Shown: positions 35,406 through 43,393 of the stretch, in pieces
Position numbering within the stretch: position 1 is the stretch's first letter
How the letters are laid out: every line of letters starts with the position of its first letter
Origin: Ktedonobacteraceae bacterium
Lineage (GTDB): Bacteria > Chloroflexota > Ktedonobacteria > Ktedonobacterales > Ktedonobacteraceae
Direction of reading: 5' to 3'
Assembly (NCBI GenBank): GCA_035653615.1
Contig: DASRBN010000032.1
Coordinates: forward strand, 103,999-167,998
Length of the DNA stretch: 64,000 nt
The notes under the pieces: generated by a model
What the model was told of the DNA's origin: nothing
What the model saw: the letters and a program-made list of their open reading frames with translations, nothing else
Database searches by the model: none
Made by a program: the position numbers and the translations under genes

Positions 35406-36458
35406 ATGCAAGATAAGGCGCCCACACCGAATCCTCATCACTTAGTTGCTCTTCTTGAGAAATATGCAACACGGATTTTCGCGTTGCTGATAGTTCTTGT
35501 TTGTTTCATTTTATTTTATTTCGGCCCACTGCTTGTGCCCAGCTATCAAGCCGTGTTCATCTCTGTTTCTACCTCTTTGCTCGCCTCTCTTATTTTTGCC
35601 CTTATTTACAGCTCTGTAGTTGAACACCATCACATGCGGGTAATAAATAATGAGCTATCCATCAGTGTCAAAGATGCTGTAAATGAGATGAAGGAACTTC
35701 AACAGGATAATATTAGAAGAATCACTGACTTAACTTTAACGAAAATAGCGGAGATCCAGAGTACTTACTCTCATGAAATCGCACTTCATTTCCGAGAGCT
35801 TATTCCATCAGATTATTTCCCACCGTCTAATGAGCCTGATCCGAGGTTCAATAATGTTCTGAGTACTGCATTATCAAAAAGCCATTTATATTTGTTTAAG
35901 GGCGTGACGGGCAGATTTATTCCTGCCAGGCTTTCCGTAGTGAACCACCACAATTTAACCTGCAAAATTTTATTGATAGATCCAGCTAATGAAGATCTAT
36001 TACATCTCTATATCAGGGATAGATTCGGCGGTAATATAGGCAATACCGATATGGCAGAACGTGTTAAAAGGGTCAAAGAAGAAATCTTTATGACCATCGT
36101 AGATTTATTCGACCAGGCACGATGGACCTCTATCGATATTAAAATGTATCATGGCCCAATCTTTTATCGAACAGAAATTTTTGACGATCAGGTCTTTATC
36201 TCTTACTTCACAGATAAGATGCCAACTGCTTTTCCTACTACTTACCTTTACAATAAAGGCAGTTTTTTCTATACAGCTTTTTTAACAGATTTTAATCAGA
36301 CCTTTGATCTTGCACCCATATCAATACCCTTTAACTCAAGAAGTACTGAACAGGACCTTCTCAAAATCCTCATACAGATTGGATGTGATGTTGGACGGTT
36401 ATCGCAATTGCGCAATAAAGCTGCGCAATTTAGGGAAAATTTCCTGGGTAAAAATTGA
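35406..36458 (+). CDS. Two-TM membrane protein with C-terminal phospholipase D-like region, function unknown
   Basis: The 350-residue protein has two hydrophobic helices at about 22-44 and 46-70, then a coiled-coil-like stretch (about 80-130) and a soluble C-terminal half. The C-terminal part has strands such as LYLFKGVTGRFIPARL, KILLIDPANEDLLHLY and DDQVFISYF that resemble degenerate phospholipase D-fold proteins seen in other bacteria; I do not see an HxKxxxxD motif. It ends the AT-rich set. The two N-terminal helices and cytoplasmic sensor-like domain could make it a membrane effector, but this is inference. Confidence 0.6.
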   Translation: MQDKAPTPNPHHLVALLEKYATRIFALLIVLVCFILFYFGPLLVPSYQAVFISVSTSLLASLIFALIYSSVVEHHHMRVINNELSISVKDAVNEMKELQQDNIRRITDLTLTKIAEIQSTYSHEIALHFRELIPSDYFPPSNEPDPRFNNVLSTALSKSHLYLFKGVTGRFIPARLSVVNHHNLTCKILLIDPANEDLLHLYIRDRFGGNIGNTDMAERVKRVKEEIFMTIVDLFDQARWTSIDIKMYHGPIFYRTEIFDDQVFISYFTDKMPTAFPTTYLYNKGSFFYTAFLTDFNQTFDLAPISIPFNSRSTEQDLLKILIQIGCDVGRLSQLRNKAAQFRENFLGKN

Positions 36459-36488
36459 CCAGGTATTTGATACTTGTCTATTTTCCCA

Positions 36489-37823
36489 TTAAATCGCTAC
36501 CCCGAAAATCGCATTCAACAGCCACAAAACCACCAGAAATGTGACGGAGATGGTCGTGATCCAGGCCAGGATATTGGAGGCGGTTTTATTGACACGACGC
36601 CCCATCAGGCGGCGATTGTTTATGAGCAGGATGACGAAGACGAGCAGGATCGGCATCATGGCCGCATTCACGTCCTGCAGTATGATGAGTACCTGGATAA
36701 ATGGCAGGCCTGGAATGAGCGAGACGATCACGCCCAGGACGATCATGCCGGTAAAGATGGACTGGAAGACAGGTGCTTCCCGGAAGCTGCGCGATACACC
36801 GCGTTCAAACCCAAATGCTTCAGAGATACCATAGGCTGTGGTGAGCGGTAACACTGCGCCGGCGAGCAGCGAGGCTCCGAACAGGCCCAGCCCGAAGAGC
36901 AGCGAGGCGTACTGGCCGGCGAATGCGCGCAGAGCAAATGCCGCGTCAGCAGCGGTATTGACAACCTGGTGGGCAACGAAGAGCGTCGCGCCGGTGGCGA
37001 TAATCATAAATGCCGAGATGATATTGGAGAAAATGGTGCTGCTATAGACATCAACTTTCTCATACACGTACTCTTCCATGCGGATGCCCTTGTCGGCAAC
37101 GGCTGACTGGAGGTAAAAGAGCATATAGGGACTGAGCGTCGTGCCAACGAGGGCAGCCGTGGTAGGCCAGTAGTTTGCATCCATGCTGAGGCGGGGCGCG
37201 ATGAATCCTTTAGCAACCTCGTGCCAGCTGGGATGCGCGGCAAAAGCGGCAGGAATATAGGCCAGGAAACCAAGCGAGATAATCAGGAAAACGATCTCTA
37301 CACGCCGGTAGGTTCCGCGCGTGACGAGCCACCAGAGTATCAGTCCGGAGAGGGGAACGACCAGGTAAATAAGCGGCGTGTACGGGTCATCCGCCAGTAC
37401 CTGGACGCTGGCGGCGATTCCGATAAACTCTGAGATTGTTACGCCGGTATTGGCGACCAGTAGCGCCAGCATTGCCAGCACCGTCCAGCGGACTCCAAAC
37501 TGCTCGCGGATCAGGTCGGATAGCCCTTTGCCGGTTACGGCCCCCATACGCGCGCACATCTCCTGTACGATGCCCACAAAGACGGCGGTGATCGCGAGCG
37601 CCCACAGCAGATTGTATCCATAGCTGGCTCCTGCCGAGGAATAGGTTGCTACTCCGCCGGCATCATTTCCCGCGTTGGCGGCGATGATGCCTGGCCCCAG
37701 AATGGCTAAGAGCCGGAAAATGGGCGACATGCGACGAAAACGCGGGCGGGAGCGTTCGCGTCTTCTGGACTGAGCGCGGTCTTGTAAGCTGGTTGCTGGT
37801 GCTTGCTGATCTGGAGTTTTCAT
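36489..37823 (-). CDS. Nramp-related divalent metal transporter, variant metal site
   Basis: The 444-residue protein has about 11 membrane segments and the Nramp fold. Canonical TM1 is DPGN and TM6 MPHN. Here TM1 reads GNDAGGVAT, keeping Asp but losing Pro and Asn, and TM6 reads TTLSPYMLFYLQS, with Ser for the metal-binding Met and Tyr for His. Such substitutions recall the NRMT-type Mg2+ branch of the SLC11 family rather than MntH-type Mn2+/Fe2+ transporters. The N-terminus is basic and Arg-rich. The gene is alone; the substrate is an inference. Confidence 0.85.
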   Translation of the reverse strand: MKTPDQQAPATSLQDRAQSRRRERSRPRFRRMSPIFRLLAILGPGIIAANAGNDAGGVATYSSAGASYGYNLLWALAITAVFVGIVQEMCARMGAVTGKGLSDLIREQFGVRWTVLAMLALLVANTGVTISEFIGIAASVQVLADDPYTPLIYLVVPLSGLILWWLVTRGTYRRVEIVFLIISLGFLAYIPAAFAAHPSWHEVAKGFIAPRLSMDANYWPTTAALVGTTLSPYMLFYLQSAVADKGIRMEEYVYEKVDVYSSTIFSNIISAFMIIATGATLFVAHQVVNTAADAAFALRAFAGQYASLLFGLGLFGASLLAGAVLPLTTAYGISEAFGFERGVSRSFREAPVFQSIFTGMIVLGVIVSLIPGLPFIQVLIILQDVNAAMMPILLVFVILLINNRRLMGRRVNKTASNILAWITTISVTFLVVLWLLNAIFGVAI

Positions 37824-38009
37824 CAGGAATCCATCCGGGTATGGGTGGTTATGCAGATAATCTGAGCTATTTGGTTATCGCAAACTATTCTTCCTGAAGG
37901 ATAGTAACACGCCAGAGGGGGTCAGGGCAAGCTATTGGAGAGCCGGAATGTGGAACTCCAGCTCTCCAGGGGGATTCTCCGGATATGGTAATTTTGCGCT
38001 TGAACCATT

Positions 38010-38576
38010 TCAGGATTGGGCGACGTTGGGTGGGGGGCTCGGAACTTCAATACCGAATTGCTGGGCGTACTCCGCATTGAGCCGGGACCAACCGAACTTC
38101 ATCGCCTCGCCACCAACGATGCGGCCAATGGGAGTTCCGCTGAGAAGGTGATCCAGAACATCCAAACAAATGTGCCACCCGGCAGCACCCATTGAGATGA
38201 AGCGGCGATTGATGTCGTGCCACAGCGTCAGGCGCGTGCCACCATTAAAGGCTTCGAGTTCCCACCGCATAGCGTAGCCGCCCCAGTTGTACTCAAGCAC
38301 CGAAGGCGCGTCGGCTCGCGTCACTTTTGTTTCGGAAACCGGCGACGTGGGCGCTCCCACGTTGGTGAGCTTCACTGTGACTCCAGCCGTACCCAGGCTC
38401 CTATCGGCTTCAAAAGGAGCCCACTCGCGCAGGTGCGCAGGGTCGGTCAGCGCCTGCCAGACTTTTTCCGGCGGGTGGCGCAGTTCTCGCACGAGAATGA
38501 GCGTCCACTTCTCTCCGTCCTTTCGTACATGCGCTCCGCTGGCAGGACCTGGCGTGTACTGCTCGCGATTGGTCAT
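38010..38576 (-). CDS. SRPBCC/AHSA1-domain protein
   Basis: The 188-residue product has the START-like AHSA1 domain: REQYTPGPASGAHVRKDGEKWTLI and REWAPFEADR, with TRLTLWHDIN typical of the family. It overlaps the ArsR gene by 4 bp (ATGA), so translation is coupled. The ArsR+AHSA1 pair is widespread in bacteria; the partner may bind a hydrophobic ligand. No reaction is known. Confidence 0.85.
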   Translation of the reverse strand: MTNREQYTPGPASGAHVRKDGEKWTLILVRELRHPPEKVWQALTDPAHLREWAPFEADRSLGTAGVTVKLTNVGAPTSPVSETKVTRADAPSVLEYNWGGYAMRWELEAFNGGTRLTLWHDINRRFISMGAAGWHICLDVLDHLLSGTPIGRIVGGEAMKFGWSRLNAEYAQQFGIEVPSPPPNVAQS

Positions 38577-38941
38577 TGTCTTCTCCTTGCCTTCCTTTTC
38601 GTTGGTAGTGATTCACGCGGCTTCGTTGGGGTTGATTGATCCATGTGGTCGAGGTGGCGCTCGAGCGCATCCACGTGCGCGGACCAGAACCGGCGGAACG
38701 GGGCCAGCCAGGAATCCACCTCTTGAAGCGGTTCCGGTTTCAGCCGGTAGAGACGGCGCTGCGCGTCCACTGTGGCTTCCACGAACCCGGCCTCGCGCAG
38801 CACGCGCAGGTGCTTTGACACGGTTGGCTGCGACATATGAAGCTGGCGCCCGATCTCTCCAACCGACTGTTGTGACGAGGCCAGAAGGCTCAATATCGCG
38901 CGGCGGTTCGGTTCCGCAATGATTTCGAACACGGATTCCAT
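38573..38941 (-). CDS. ArsR-family transcriptional repressor
   Basis: The product (about 122 residues) starts MESVFEIIAEPNRRAILSLL, followed by HTH SQQSVGEIGRQLHMSQPTVSKHLRVL. The winged helix is complete. No Cys-based metal site is visible, so it is not a classic metal sensor. Its C-terminus ends in a basic tail (PTKRKARRR) repeated in the decayed copy at 39515. Start is the ATG at 38941; a GTG at 38956 is possible. Its 3' end overlaps the SRPBCC start by 4 bp. Confidence 0.85.
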   Translation of the reverse strand: MESVFEIIAEPNRRAILSLLASSQQSVGEIGRQLHMSQPTVSKHLRVLREAGFVEATVDAQRRLYRLKPEPLQEVDSWLAPFRRFWSAHVDALERHLDHMDQSTPTKPRESLPTKRKARRRQ

Positions 38942-39080
38942 GCTCTTATAGTACACTCCTTAGATCGTCCACGGCGACCGGTGAATCCCTGGATGGTCCA
39001 GCACCAGGAGCGCCGGCGGCCACCATTTAGGCTGCGGTCGTCGACGCCCGCCGGGCTGCCATCCTGCTGAACAGTCGCCT

Positions 39081-39473
39081 TTAATAGCGTGTGAGCTGGG
39101 TGAGCTGGATGAGGTTGCCGCAGGTGTCGTTCAGCATCGCAATGGTCGAGCCGGTCACGCCGGTAGGCGGCATCGTGAACTCAGCGCCGCGGGCCTGAAT
39201 CCGCTCATAGTCGCCCTTGATGTCGTCAGTGAAAAACATGGCCGCAGGCTGGCCCTGTTGAAAGATCGCCTGCTGGTACGCCCTGGCTGCCGGGTTGTTG
39301 TTCAGCGCCAGCTGCAGCTCAGTGCCGTCCGGTTCCTCAGGCGAGGCCACGGTCAGCCAGCGATATGGACCCTGGCTGACATCGGTCTTCTTGACAAAGC
39401 CCAATACCTCGGTATAGAAGCGCAGGGCCTTGTCCTGGTCGTCTACGTATACACTAGTCAATTTGATTTTCAT
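39081..39473 (-). CDS. VOC-family (glyoxalase/dioxygenase-fold) protein
   Basis: The 130-residue protein has the paired beta-alpha-beta-beta-beta modules of the vicinal oxygen chelate superfamily: VYVDDQDKALRFYTEVLGF and DDIKGDYERIQARGAEF, ending NDTCGNLIQL. Two of the usual metal-binding positions (Glu/His) are not obvious, so it may be a binding or resistance protein. Start ATG at 39473 follows AAAGGAG closely. It lies downstream of the decayed ArsR, which looks like its lost regulator. Confidence 0.85.
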   Translation of the reverse strand: MKIKLTSVYVDDQDKALRFYTEVLGFVKKTDVSQGPYRWLTVASPEEPDGTELQLALNNNPAARAYQQAIFQQGQPAAMFFTDDIKGDYERIQARGAEFTMPPTGVTGSTIAMLNDTCGNLIQLTQLTRY

Positions 39474-39514
39474 TTCATTTCTCCTTTGTCACGTTCGCGG
39501 TTTGAGCCGCGTCG

Positions 39515-39610
39515 TCTTCTCCTGATCTTCCTTTTCGTTGGCATTGCTTGATCCATGCGGTCGAAGTGGCGTTCGAATATATCCGCATATATCCGCAACG
39601 AATTCAAACA
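39515..39610 (-). pseudogene. Internally deleted remnant of an ArsR-family gene
   Basis: The minus strand begins with ATG TTT GAA TTC GTT GCG GAT at 39610, like the VFEIIAE start of the intact ArsR at 38941. Immediately after, in another frame, it continues as FERHFDRMDQAMPTKRK, the counterpart of LERHLDHMDQ...PTKRKARRR at the end of that gene. About 90 codons are missing between. It lies upstream of the VOC gene with an operator-like palindrome, so the layout was probably arsR-VOC. Confidence 0.65.
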
Positions 39611-39626
39611 TGTGTTCCACTCTCTT

Positions 39627-39648
39627 AGTATACCTCATAGGGTATATA
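39627..39648. promoter_or_regulatory. Operator-like palindrome upstream of the arsR remnant
   Basis: GTATACC TCATA GGGTATA is an imperfect inverted repeat with a TATA-rich character, as ArsR operators often have. It sits 17 bp upstream of the remnant's start codon. The intact ArsR from 38941 may still bind it; no experiment supports this. Confidence 0.4.
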
Positions 39649-39891
39649 CTTGTCAAGGCATATACGATGGTAATTACCTGGAATTTCCCGCCTTTTCCAA
39701 CAAAAATCCGCGCCGGTCAGCTCTACCTGGCACGCAGCCCCATGGTGATTGAGGAAAGCATCGTCAAAGCAGTAGAGAGCCAGCCAGGGCAGGGAGCATG
39801 TTTTACGTTTTGTTTGCCCCTGGCTGGAACGAACCCCTGGTGACTGCTAGGCAGTCACCAGGAAGAGAGGAGCCTGCGCTGTCTTAGGAGC

Positions 39892-40030
39892 GCATGAGAG
39901 ATTCTTCGCTGCGCTCAGAATGACATGCCCCGGTTCCGTTGTTGTCGAAAAATGAGACGTGCCAGGTGGCTGGAAAGCGCCATACTCAGAATGACATGCC
40001 CCGGTTCCATTGTTGCCGAAAATACCGAAC
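39892..40030. repeat. Family-1 copy and a duplicated 36-bp segment
   Basis: AGATTCTTCGCTGCGCTCAG (family 1) at about 39899 is followed by CAGAATGACATGCCCCGGTT at about 39916. The second segment reappears at about 39986 with few changes, giving a direct duplication of about 36 bp with period about 70. It precedes the cupredoxin-like gene. The gap from 39649 to 39890 has no recognised feature. Confidence 0.6.
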
Positions 40031-40085
40031 CATGCTAACATTACGTCAGGATATTTATTCTCATGAACACCAAGAAGGCATTTCG

Positions 40086-40472
40086 ATGAAAAAGTCGACC
40101 ATCATATCTATTGTATTCATATGCGTGATGCTTGCCATCGGTGCGGTAGCGGTTATCAATAGAGCGAATCAGAAACCGCCAGAGGTAGATTTGACGCCTC
40201 ATGGCTTCTCGCAGACCAGCATCACCATCCAGGCGGGCGATACCGTCCATTTCGTGAATCCATCTACAGGTGTTACCCAGATGCTATGCCTGGGCGAGGA
40301 TAAAGTGTGCAGCAGGTACGCTTTCGACCCACCGGCGTTGAAAGGGCCAGGTCTGCGCATTGCCCCAGGCCAGGCAGCAGATGTTGTCTTCACACTCGAA
40401 GGCACCTATAACGTCACCAGCGCAACGATGCCGGGGATGAACCTGACTATCACAGTGCAGCCGGATGACTAG
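40086..40472 (+). CDS. Secreted cupredoxin-like protein
   Basis: The product (128 residues) has a cleavable N-terminal signal or anchor (MKKSTIISIVFICVMLAIG), then a single beta-sandwich domain with ITIQAGDTVHFVNPSTG and a C-terminal GTYNVTSATMPGMNLTITV. The spacing is like plastocyanin/cupredoxins, with Cys in LCLGEDKVC and a late Met, but a full His-Cys-His-Met copper set is not clear. Start ATG at 40086 follows AAGAAGG. It precedes the ccm cluster on the opposite strand, suggesting an electron-transfer role, but this is inference. Confidence 0.65.
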   Translation: MKKSTIISIVFICVMLAIGAVAVINRANQKPPEVDLTPHGFSQTSITIQAGDTVHFVNPSTGVTQMLCLGEDKVCSRYAFDPPALKGPGLRIAPGQAADVVFTLEGTYNVTSATMPGMNLTITVQPDD

Positions 40473-40573
40473 AGGTTCCATTCATTAGCAACCCGGAAAG
40501 GCCTGCGCCAGGGGACCTAGGCGGTTATGTAAGGATATTGGGGCGCTCGCCCTGGCTTCTTGACATGACAACG

Positions 40574-41089
40574 TCATGCGGATTCGCGCTGTTGTCTCTC
40601 GCGCTCTCGAATACTGTTATTGAAAGCGAAGGGCCAGCGCCATAGCAGTAAGAGTACGACGTTGACCGTCAACACAACAAAAGCAAACGTCAGGAAACCG
40701 GTGAGCGAGGTATTGCGCGTGCGATCCACGAGCAGCCAGCGCAGCAGCATCGCGACCGGCCACGAGAGAAACCAGGCCTGAATAGTGCGATTCGCCATGC
40801 GGCGCGGATTCGAGACGATATCGCCGCGAAATGCTCCTACGAACGGCGCAACTAGAAACCAGCCCAGCGCGAACGGCAGAGCAACGTAGATGATGCCGGG
40901 TATGGAAAGCGCTTCCCCGTGGCTGTTCTGGCCAATCGAAGCAAAGACAAGGAAGACGAAGATATCGCCTACCACCAGCGTTATCACACGACGCCTGGGC
41001 GACATTGGATTCAGTTTGTACGCATCTTTTTGGGCAGCAGGAGCGCCCTCGGCGGTTGCCTGGTTCTTTGTCTCTCGTATTTTAGGCAT
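40574..41089 (-). CDS. DUF3054-family membrane protein
   Basis: The product (171 residues) has a hydrophilic N-terminus, then four predicted helices with VGDIFVFLVFASIGQNSHGE and ALPFALGWFLVAPFVGAF typical of DUF3054. No function is known for this family. It starts inside the end of ccmD: the ATG at 41089 overlaps the ccmD stop codon region by 8 bp, so translation is coupled to the ccm operon. It is the last gene of the operon as seen here. Confidence 0.75.
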   Translation of the reverse strand: MPKIRETKNQATAEGAPAAQKDAYKLNPMSPRRRVITLVVGDIFVFLVFASIGQNSHGEALSIPGIIYVALPFALGWFLVAPFVGAFRGDIVSNPRRMANRTIQAWFLSWPVAMLLRWLLVDRTRNTSLTGFLTFAFVVLTVNVVLLLLWRWPFAFNNSIRERERQQRESA

Positions 41090-41246
41090 GTGAATCCTGT
41101 TTTTCGTTCTGTTCGCGCACAAGTTCTTCGACGGCAGCGAGTTCGGTGCGCACACTGCGGATACGTAGCGCGACGAATGCTATATAGGCGAACAGGCCCA
41201 GCCAGACGATAGCGTAGGCCGCGACCAGGTAAGAAACTCCTTGCAT
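41082..41246 (-). CDS. ccmD: CcmD-like small membrane protein of haem export
   Basis: A 54-residue protein with one hydrophobic helix near the N-terminus (YLVAAYAIVWLGLFAYIAFVA) and a charged C-terminal tail. CcmD is short, single-pass and poorly conserved, and always near ccmC; it helps release holo-CcmE from CcmABC. It lies 17 bp after the end of ccmC and overlaps the DUF3054 start by 8 bp. Start ATG at 41246 is preceded by AAGGATGG. Confidence 0.85.
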   Translation of the reverse strand: MQGVSYLVAAYAIVWLGLFAYIAFVALRIRSVRTELAAVEELVREQNEKQDSHA

Positions 41247-41263
41247 AAGTATACCATCCTTTT

Positions 41264-42007
41264 TTATTCCATGCCTGCGCGCAAACGCTGAGCCAGGGCC
41301 TGTATGCGCTGTAGCTGGTACAGTTGGATCATCAGGAAACTATAAAACAGTGTAAACGTAGCCAGCGAAATCATCAGAGTCAGCACAACGGACGGCGGTA
41401 AAGCGCCCGGCGTGCCGACCTCGGCCTGCGGGTGCAACGTGCGCCACCAGTTGACGGATTCGTAAATGATGGGGATATCGATAACACCGATGATCGCCAG
41501 CACCGCGCCCGCTCGCGCGCTCTCGTGGGTACGTCCCATATAGCTGCGCAGCATCAGGTAGCCAATGTAGATGAACCACAGGATCAGGGTCGTGGTCAGT
41601 CGTGCATCCCACGTCCACCACGTGCCCCAGGTGGTTCTGCCCCAGATGGAGCCGGTGATAAGGGTAAGCGTGGCGAAGACCGTGCCGAGTTCAGCGGCGG
41701 CACGCGCTACCCAATCCCACCGCTCATCCTTCTTCCACAGGTAACCTATACCCGCCACGGCGACCACTACGAAAGCCAGCATAGCGATCCAGGCTATGGG
41801 CACGTGGAAATAGAAGATGCGCTGCGGCTGCCCCTCAATGGCATCGGTCGGCGCATACAGGAAGATCATCCAGATAGAGATCATCATGCCGATCAGCGAC
41901 AGCGCGCCGAGTACCAGCGAGGCTACTGGAAAGCCTGGCCCTCGCGGCCTTGTTTTTACGGCAGCCTCTTGCTGTGTGAGGCCAGTTTCTTGATTGACTA
42001 ATGCCAT
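41264..42007 (-). CDS. ccmC: Cytochrome c biogenesis haem-handling protein CcmC
   Basis: The product (247 residues) has six predicted membrane helices and the tryptophan-rich WGTWWTWDARLT motif of the haem-handling protein family, with flanking histidines (FYFHVPIAW and an ESVNWWRTLHP region). CcmC attaches haem to CcmE. The ATG at 42007 gives a start similar to other CcmC proteins; a frame to 42022 adds a few residues. It lies between ccmB, whose stop is at 42012, and ccmD. Confidence 0.93.
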   Translation of the reverse strand: MALVNQETGLTQQEAAVKTRPRGPGFPVASLVLGALSLIGMMISIWMIFLYAPTDAIEGQPQRIFYFHVPIAWIAMLAFVVVAVAGIGYLWKKDERWDWVARAAAELGTVFATLTLITGSIWGRTTWGTWWTWDARLTTTLILWFIYIGYLMLRSYMGRTHESARAGAVLAIIGVIDIPIIYESVNWWRTLHPQAEVGTPGALPPSVVLTLMISLATFTLFYSFLMIQLYQLQRIQALAQRLRAGME

Positions 42008-42011
42008 ATGA

Positions 42012-42674
42012 TTATTCCTCAATCACATATTCAAACGTGAGCATCGATGCGCTCAGGAAAATGATGTCGAATGCCGCCATCAGGCCTAACCAGGGCGGCT
42101 CGTTCGCCGCAGGCACCATCAGGGTACCGGTGGCACGGACGGCGCTGATAACAACCGGCACGATCAACGGAAATACGAGTACCGGCAACAATAATTCTCG
42201 CGCCTGGGTCGCCGCTGCCATAGCCGAAAACAGCGTGCCGACGGCTGCTATGCCCAATGTTCCAAGCAGGACGATGGGAAGCAACGCGCCAAACAACGGT
42301 ACGTCGAACAGCGCGGCGAAAATTGGCAACGCTACAATTTCTACTACTCCGATAAATAGCAAATTGCCCAGCAGTTTTGCAAGATAGATGGCCTTGCGGT
42401 TCACCGGGCAGAGCAACAGGCGATCCAGCGAGCCTTTTTCGCGTTCGGCAGCGATAGTACGGCCCAATCCCAACAGGCTGGCGAAAACAAACGCCACCCA
42501 CAGCACACCCGGGGCAATCGCGGCCTTGTTATCCACGCGCAGGTCGAAGGCGAAGTTGAAGATCACCAGCACGAGCAGCGCGAACAATCCCATGCCCATC
42601 CAGGTCTGCTTGCTGCGCAGCTCGCAGCGTATGTCTTTCCATAGAATTGTCAGTACCTGTTTGAGAAAAATCAT
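42012..42674 (-). CDS. ccmB: Haem export ABC permease CcmB
   Basis: The product (220 residues) has six predicted helices and the CcmB pattern: ILWKDIRCELRSKQTW at the N-terminus, EREKGSLDRLLLCPVNR, and a C-terminal region of about three helices. It forms the CcmAB complex that uses ATP to release holo-CcmE. The ATG at 42674 overlaps the stop of ccmA by 4 bp, and the stop comes 4 bp before the ccmC start. Confidence 0.93.
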   Translation of the reverse strand: MIFLKQVLTILWKDIRCELRSKQTWMGMGLFALLVLVIFNFAFDLRVDNKAAIAPGVLWVAFVFASLLGLGRTIAAEREKGSLDRLLLCPVNRKAIYLAKLLGNLLFIGVVEIVALPIFAALFDVPLFGALLPIVLLGTLGIAAVGTLFSAMAAATQARELLLPVLVFPLIVPVVISAVRATGTLMVPAANEPPWLGLMAAFDIIFLSASMLTFEYVIEE

Positions 42675-43393
42675 GATAAAATCTTCGCCCTGGGCTTCAG
42701 GACCTCGCGGTAGGCTTCTTGCAGGTCTTCCAGTTCCAGCCCTTCTGTCTCTCGAGTATATACTATGCGTCCAGCATGCAAAATCGCGGTGCGACCACTC
42801 CATGTCAAGGCATGTTCAAGGTTGTGCGTGGTGAACAGCGTTGCGCAGCCGCGTTCGCTGTGTTCATGCAAGATATCCGCCAGCAGTTCGTTTCCATCTT
42901 CGTCAAGACCGGTATCAGGCTCATCGAGCAGGAGCAGTTGGGGCGAATGCAGCAGGGCGCGGGCAAGCGAGAGGCGCTGCACCTGACCGCGCGAGAGGGC
43001 ACTGACGCGCTCTTTAGCACGCCTGGCCAGGCCAACCCTTTCCAGCAATGCGGCTGCGCGCTCATGCGCCTCTTTCACATTGTACATGCGACCGAAGAAG
43101 ACCAGATTCTCCAGCGCGGTCAGTTCGTCGTACAGGTAGGGCTGGTGAGCGACAAAACCAACGAGCTGCCTCGCCTGCTGGGCATTCTGGACGATATCCA
43201 GTCCGTTGATGGTGATACTGCCGGCGCCCGGTTTAGTGAGGCCGGCTATGATGCGCAGCAGGGTAGTTTTGCCCGTGCCGTTCGCTCCCAGCAAGGCAAG
43301 GCGCTCGCCCTTGCAAAGATCGAGGTCGATGCCGCGCAAAATGGGTTTAAACGTATAGCTTTTTTTGAGACCTTTGATGGAAAGGTAGCTCAT
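42671..43393 (-). CDS. ccmA: Haem export ABC ATPase CcmA
   Basis: The 240-residue ATPase has Walker A LLGANGTGKTTLL, a signature region LSRGQVQRLSLARAL (family LSGGQ), Walker B LLLLDEPDTGLDE and a switch His in TTHNLEHAL. CcmA powers release of haem-loaded CcmE with CcmB. It overlaps the preceding gene by 4 bp and ccmB by 4 bp, so the cluster is translationally coupled. The signature has Arg for the second Gly, as in several CcmA proteins. Confidence 0.93.
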   Translation of the reverse strand: MSYLSIKGLKKSYTFKPILRGIDLDLCKGERLALLGANGTGKTTLLRIIAGLTKPGAGSITINGLDIVQNAQQARQLVGFVAHQPYLYDELTALENLVFFGRMYNVKEAHERAAALLERVGLARRAKERVSALSRGQVQRLSLARALLHSPQLLLLDEPDTGLDEDGNELLADILHEHSERGCATLFTTHNLEHALTWSGRTAILHAGRIVYTRETEGLELEDLQEAYREVLKPRAKILS

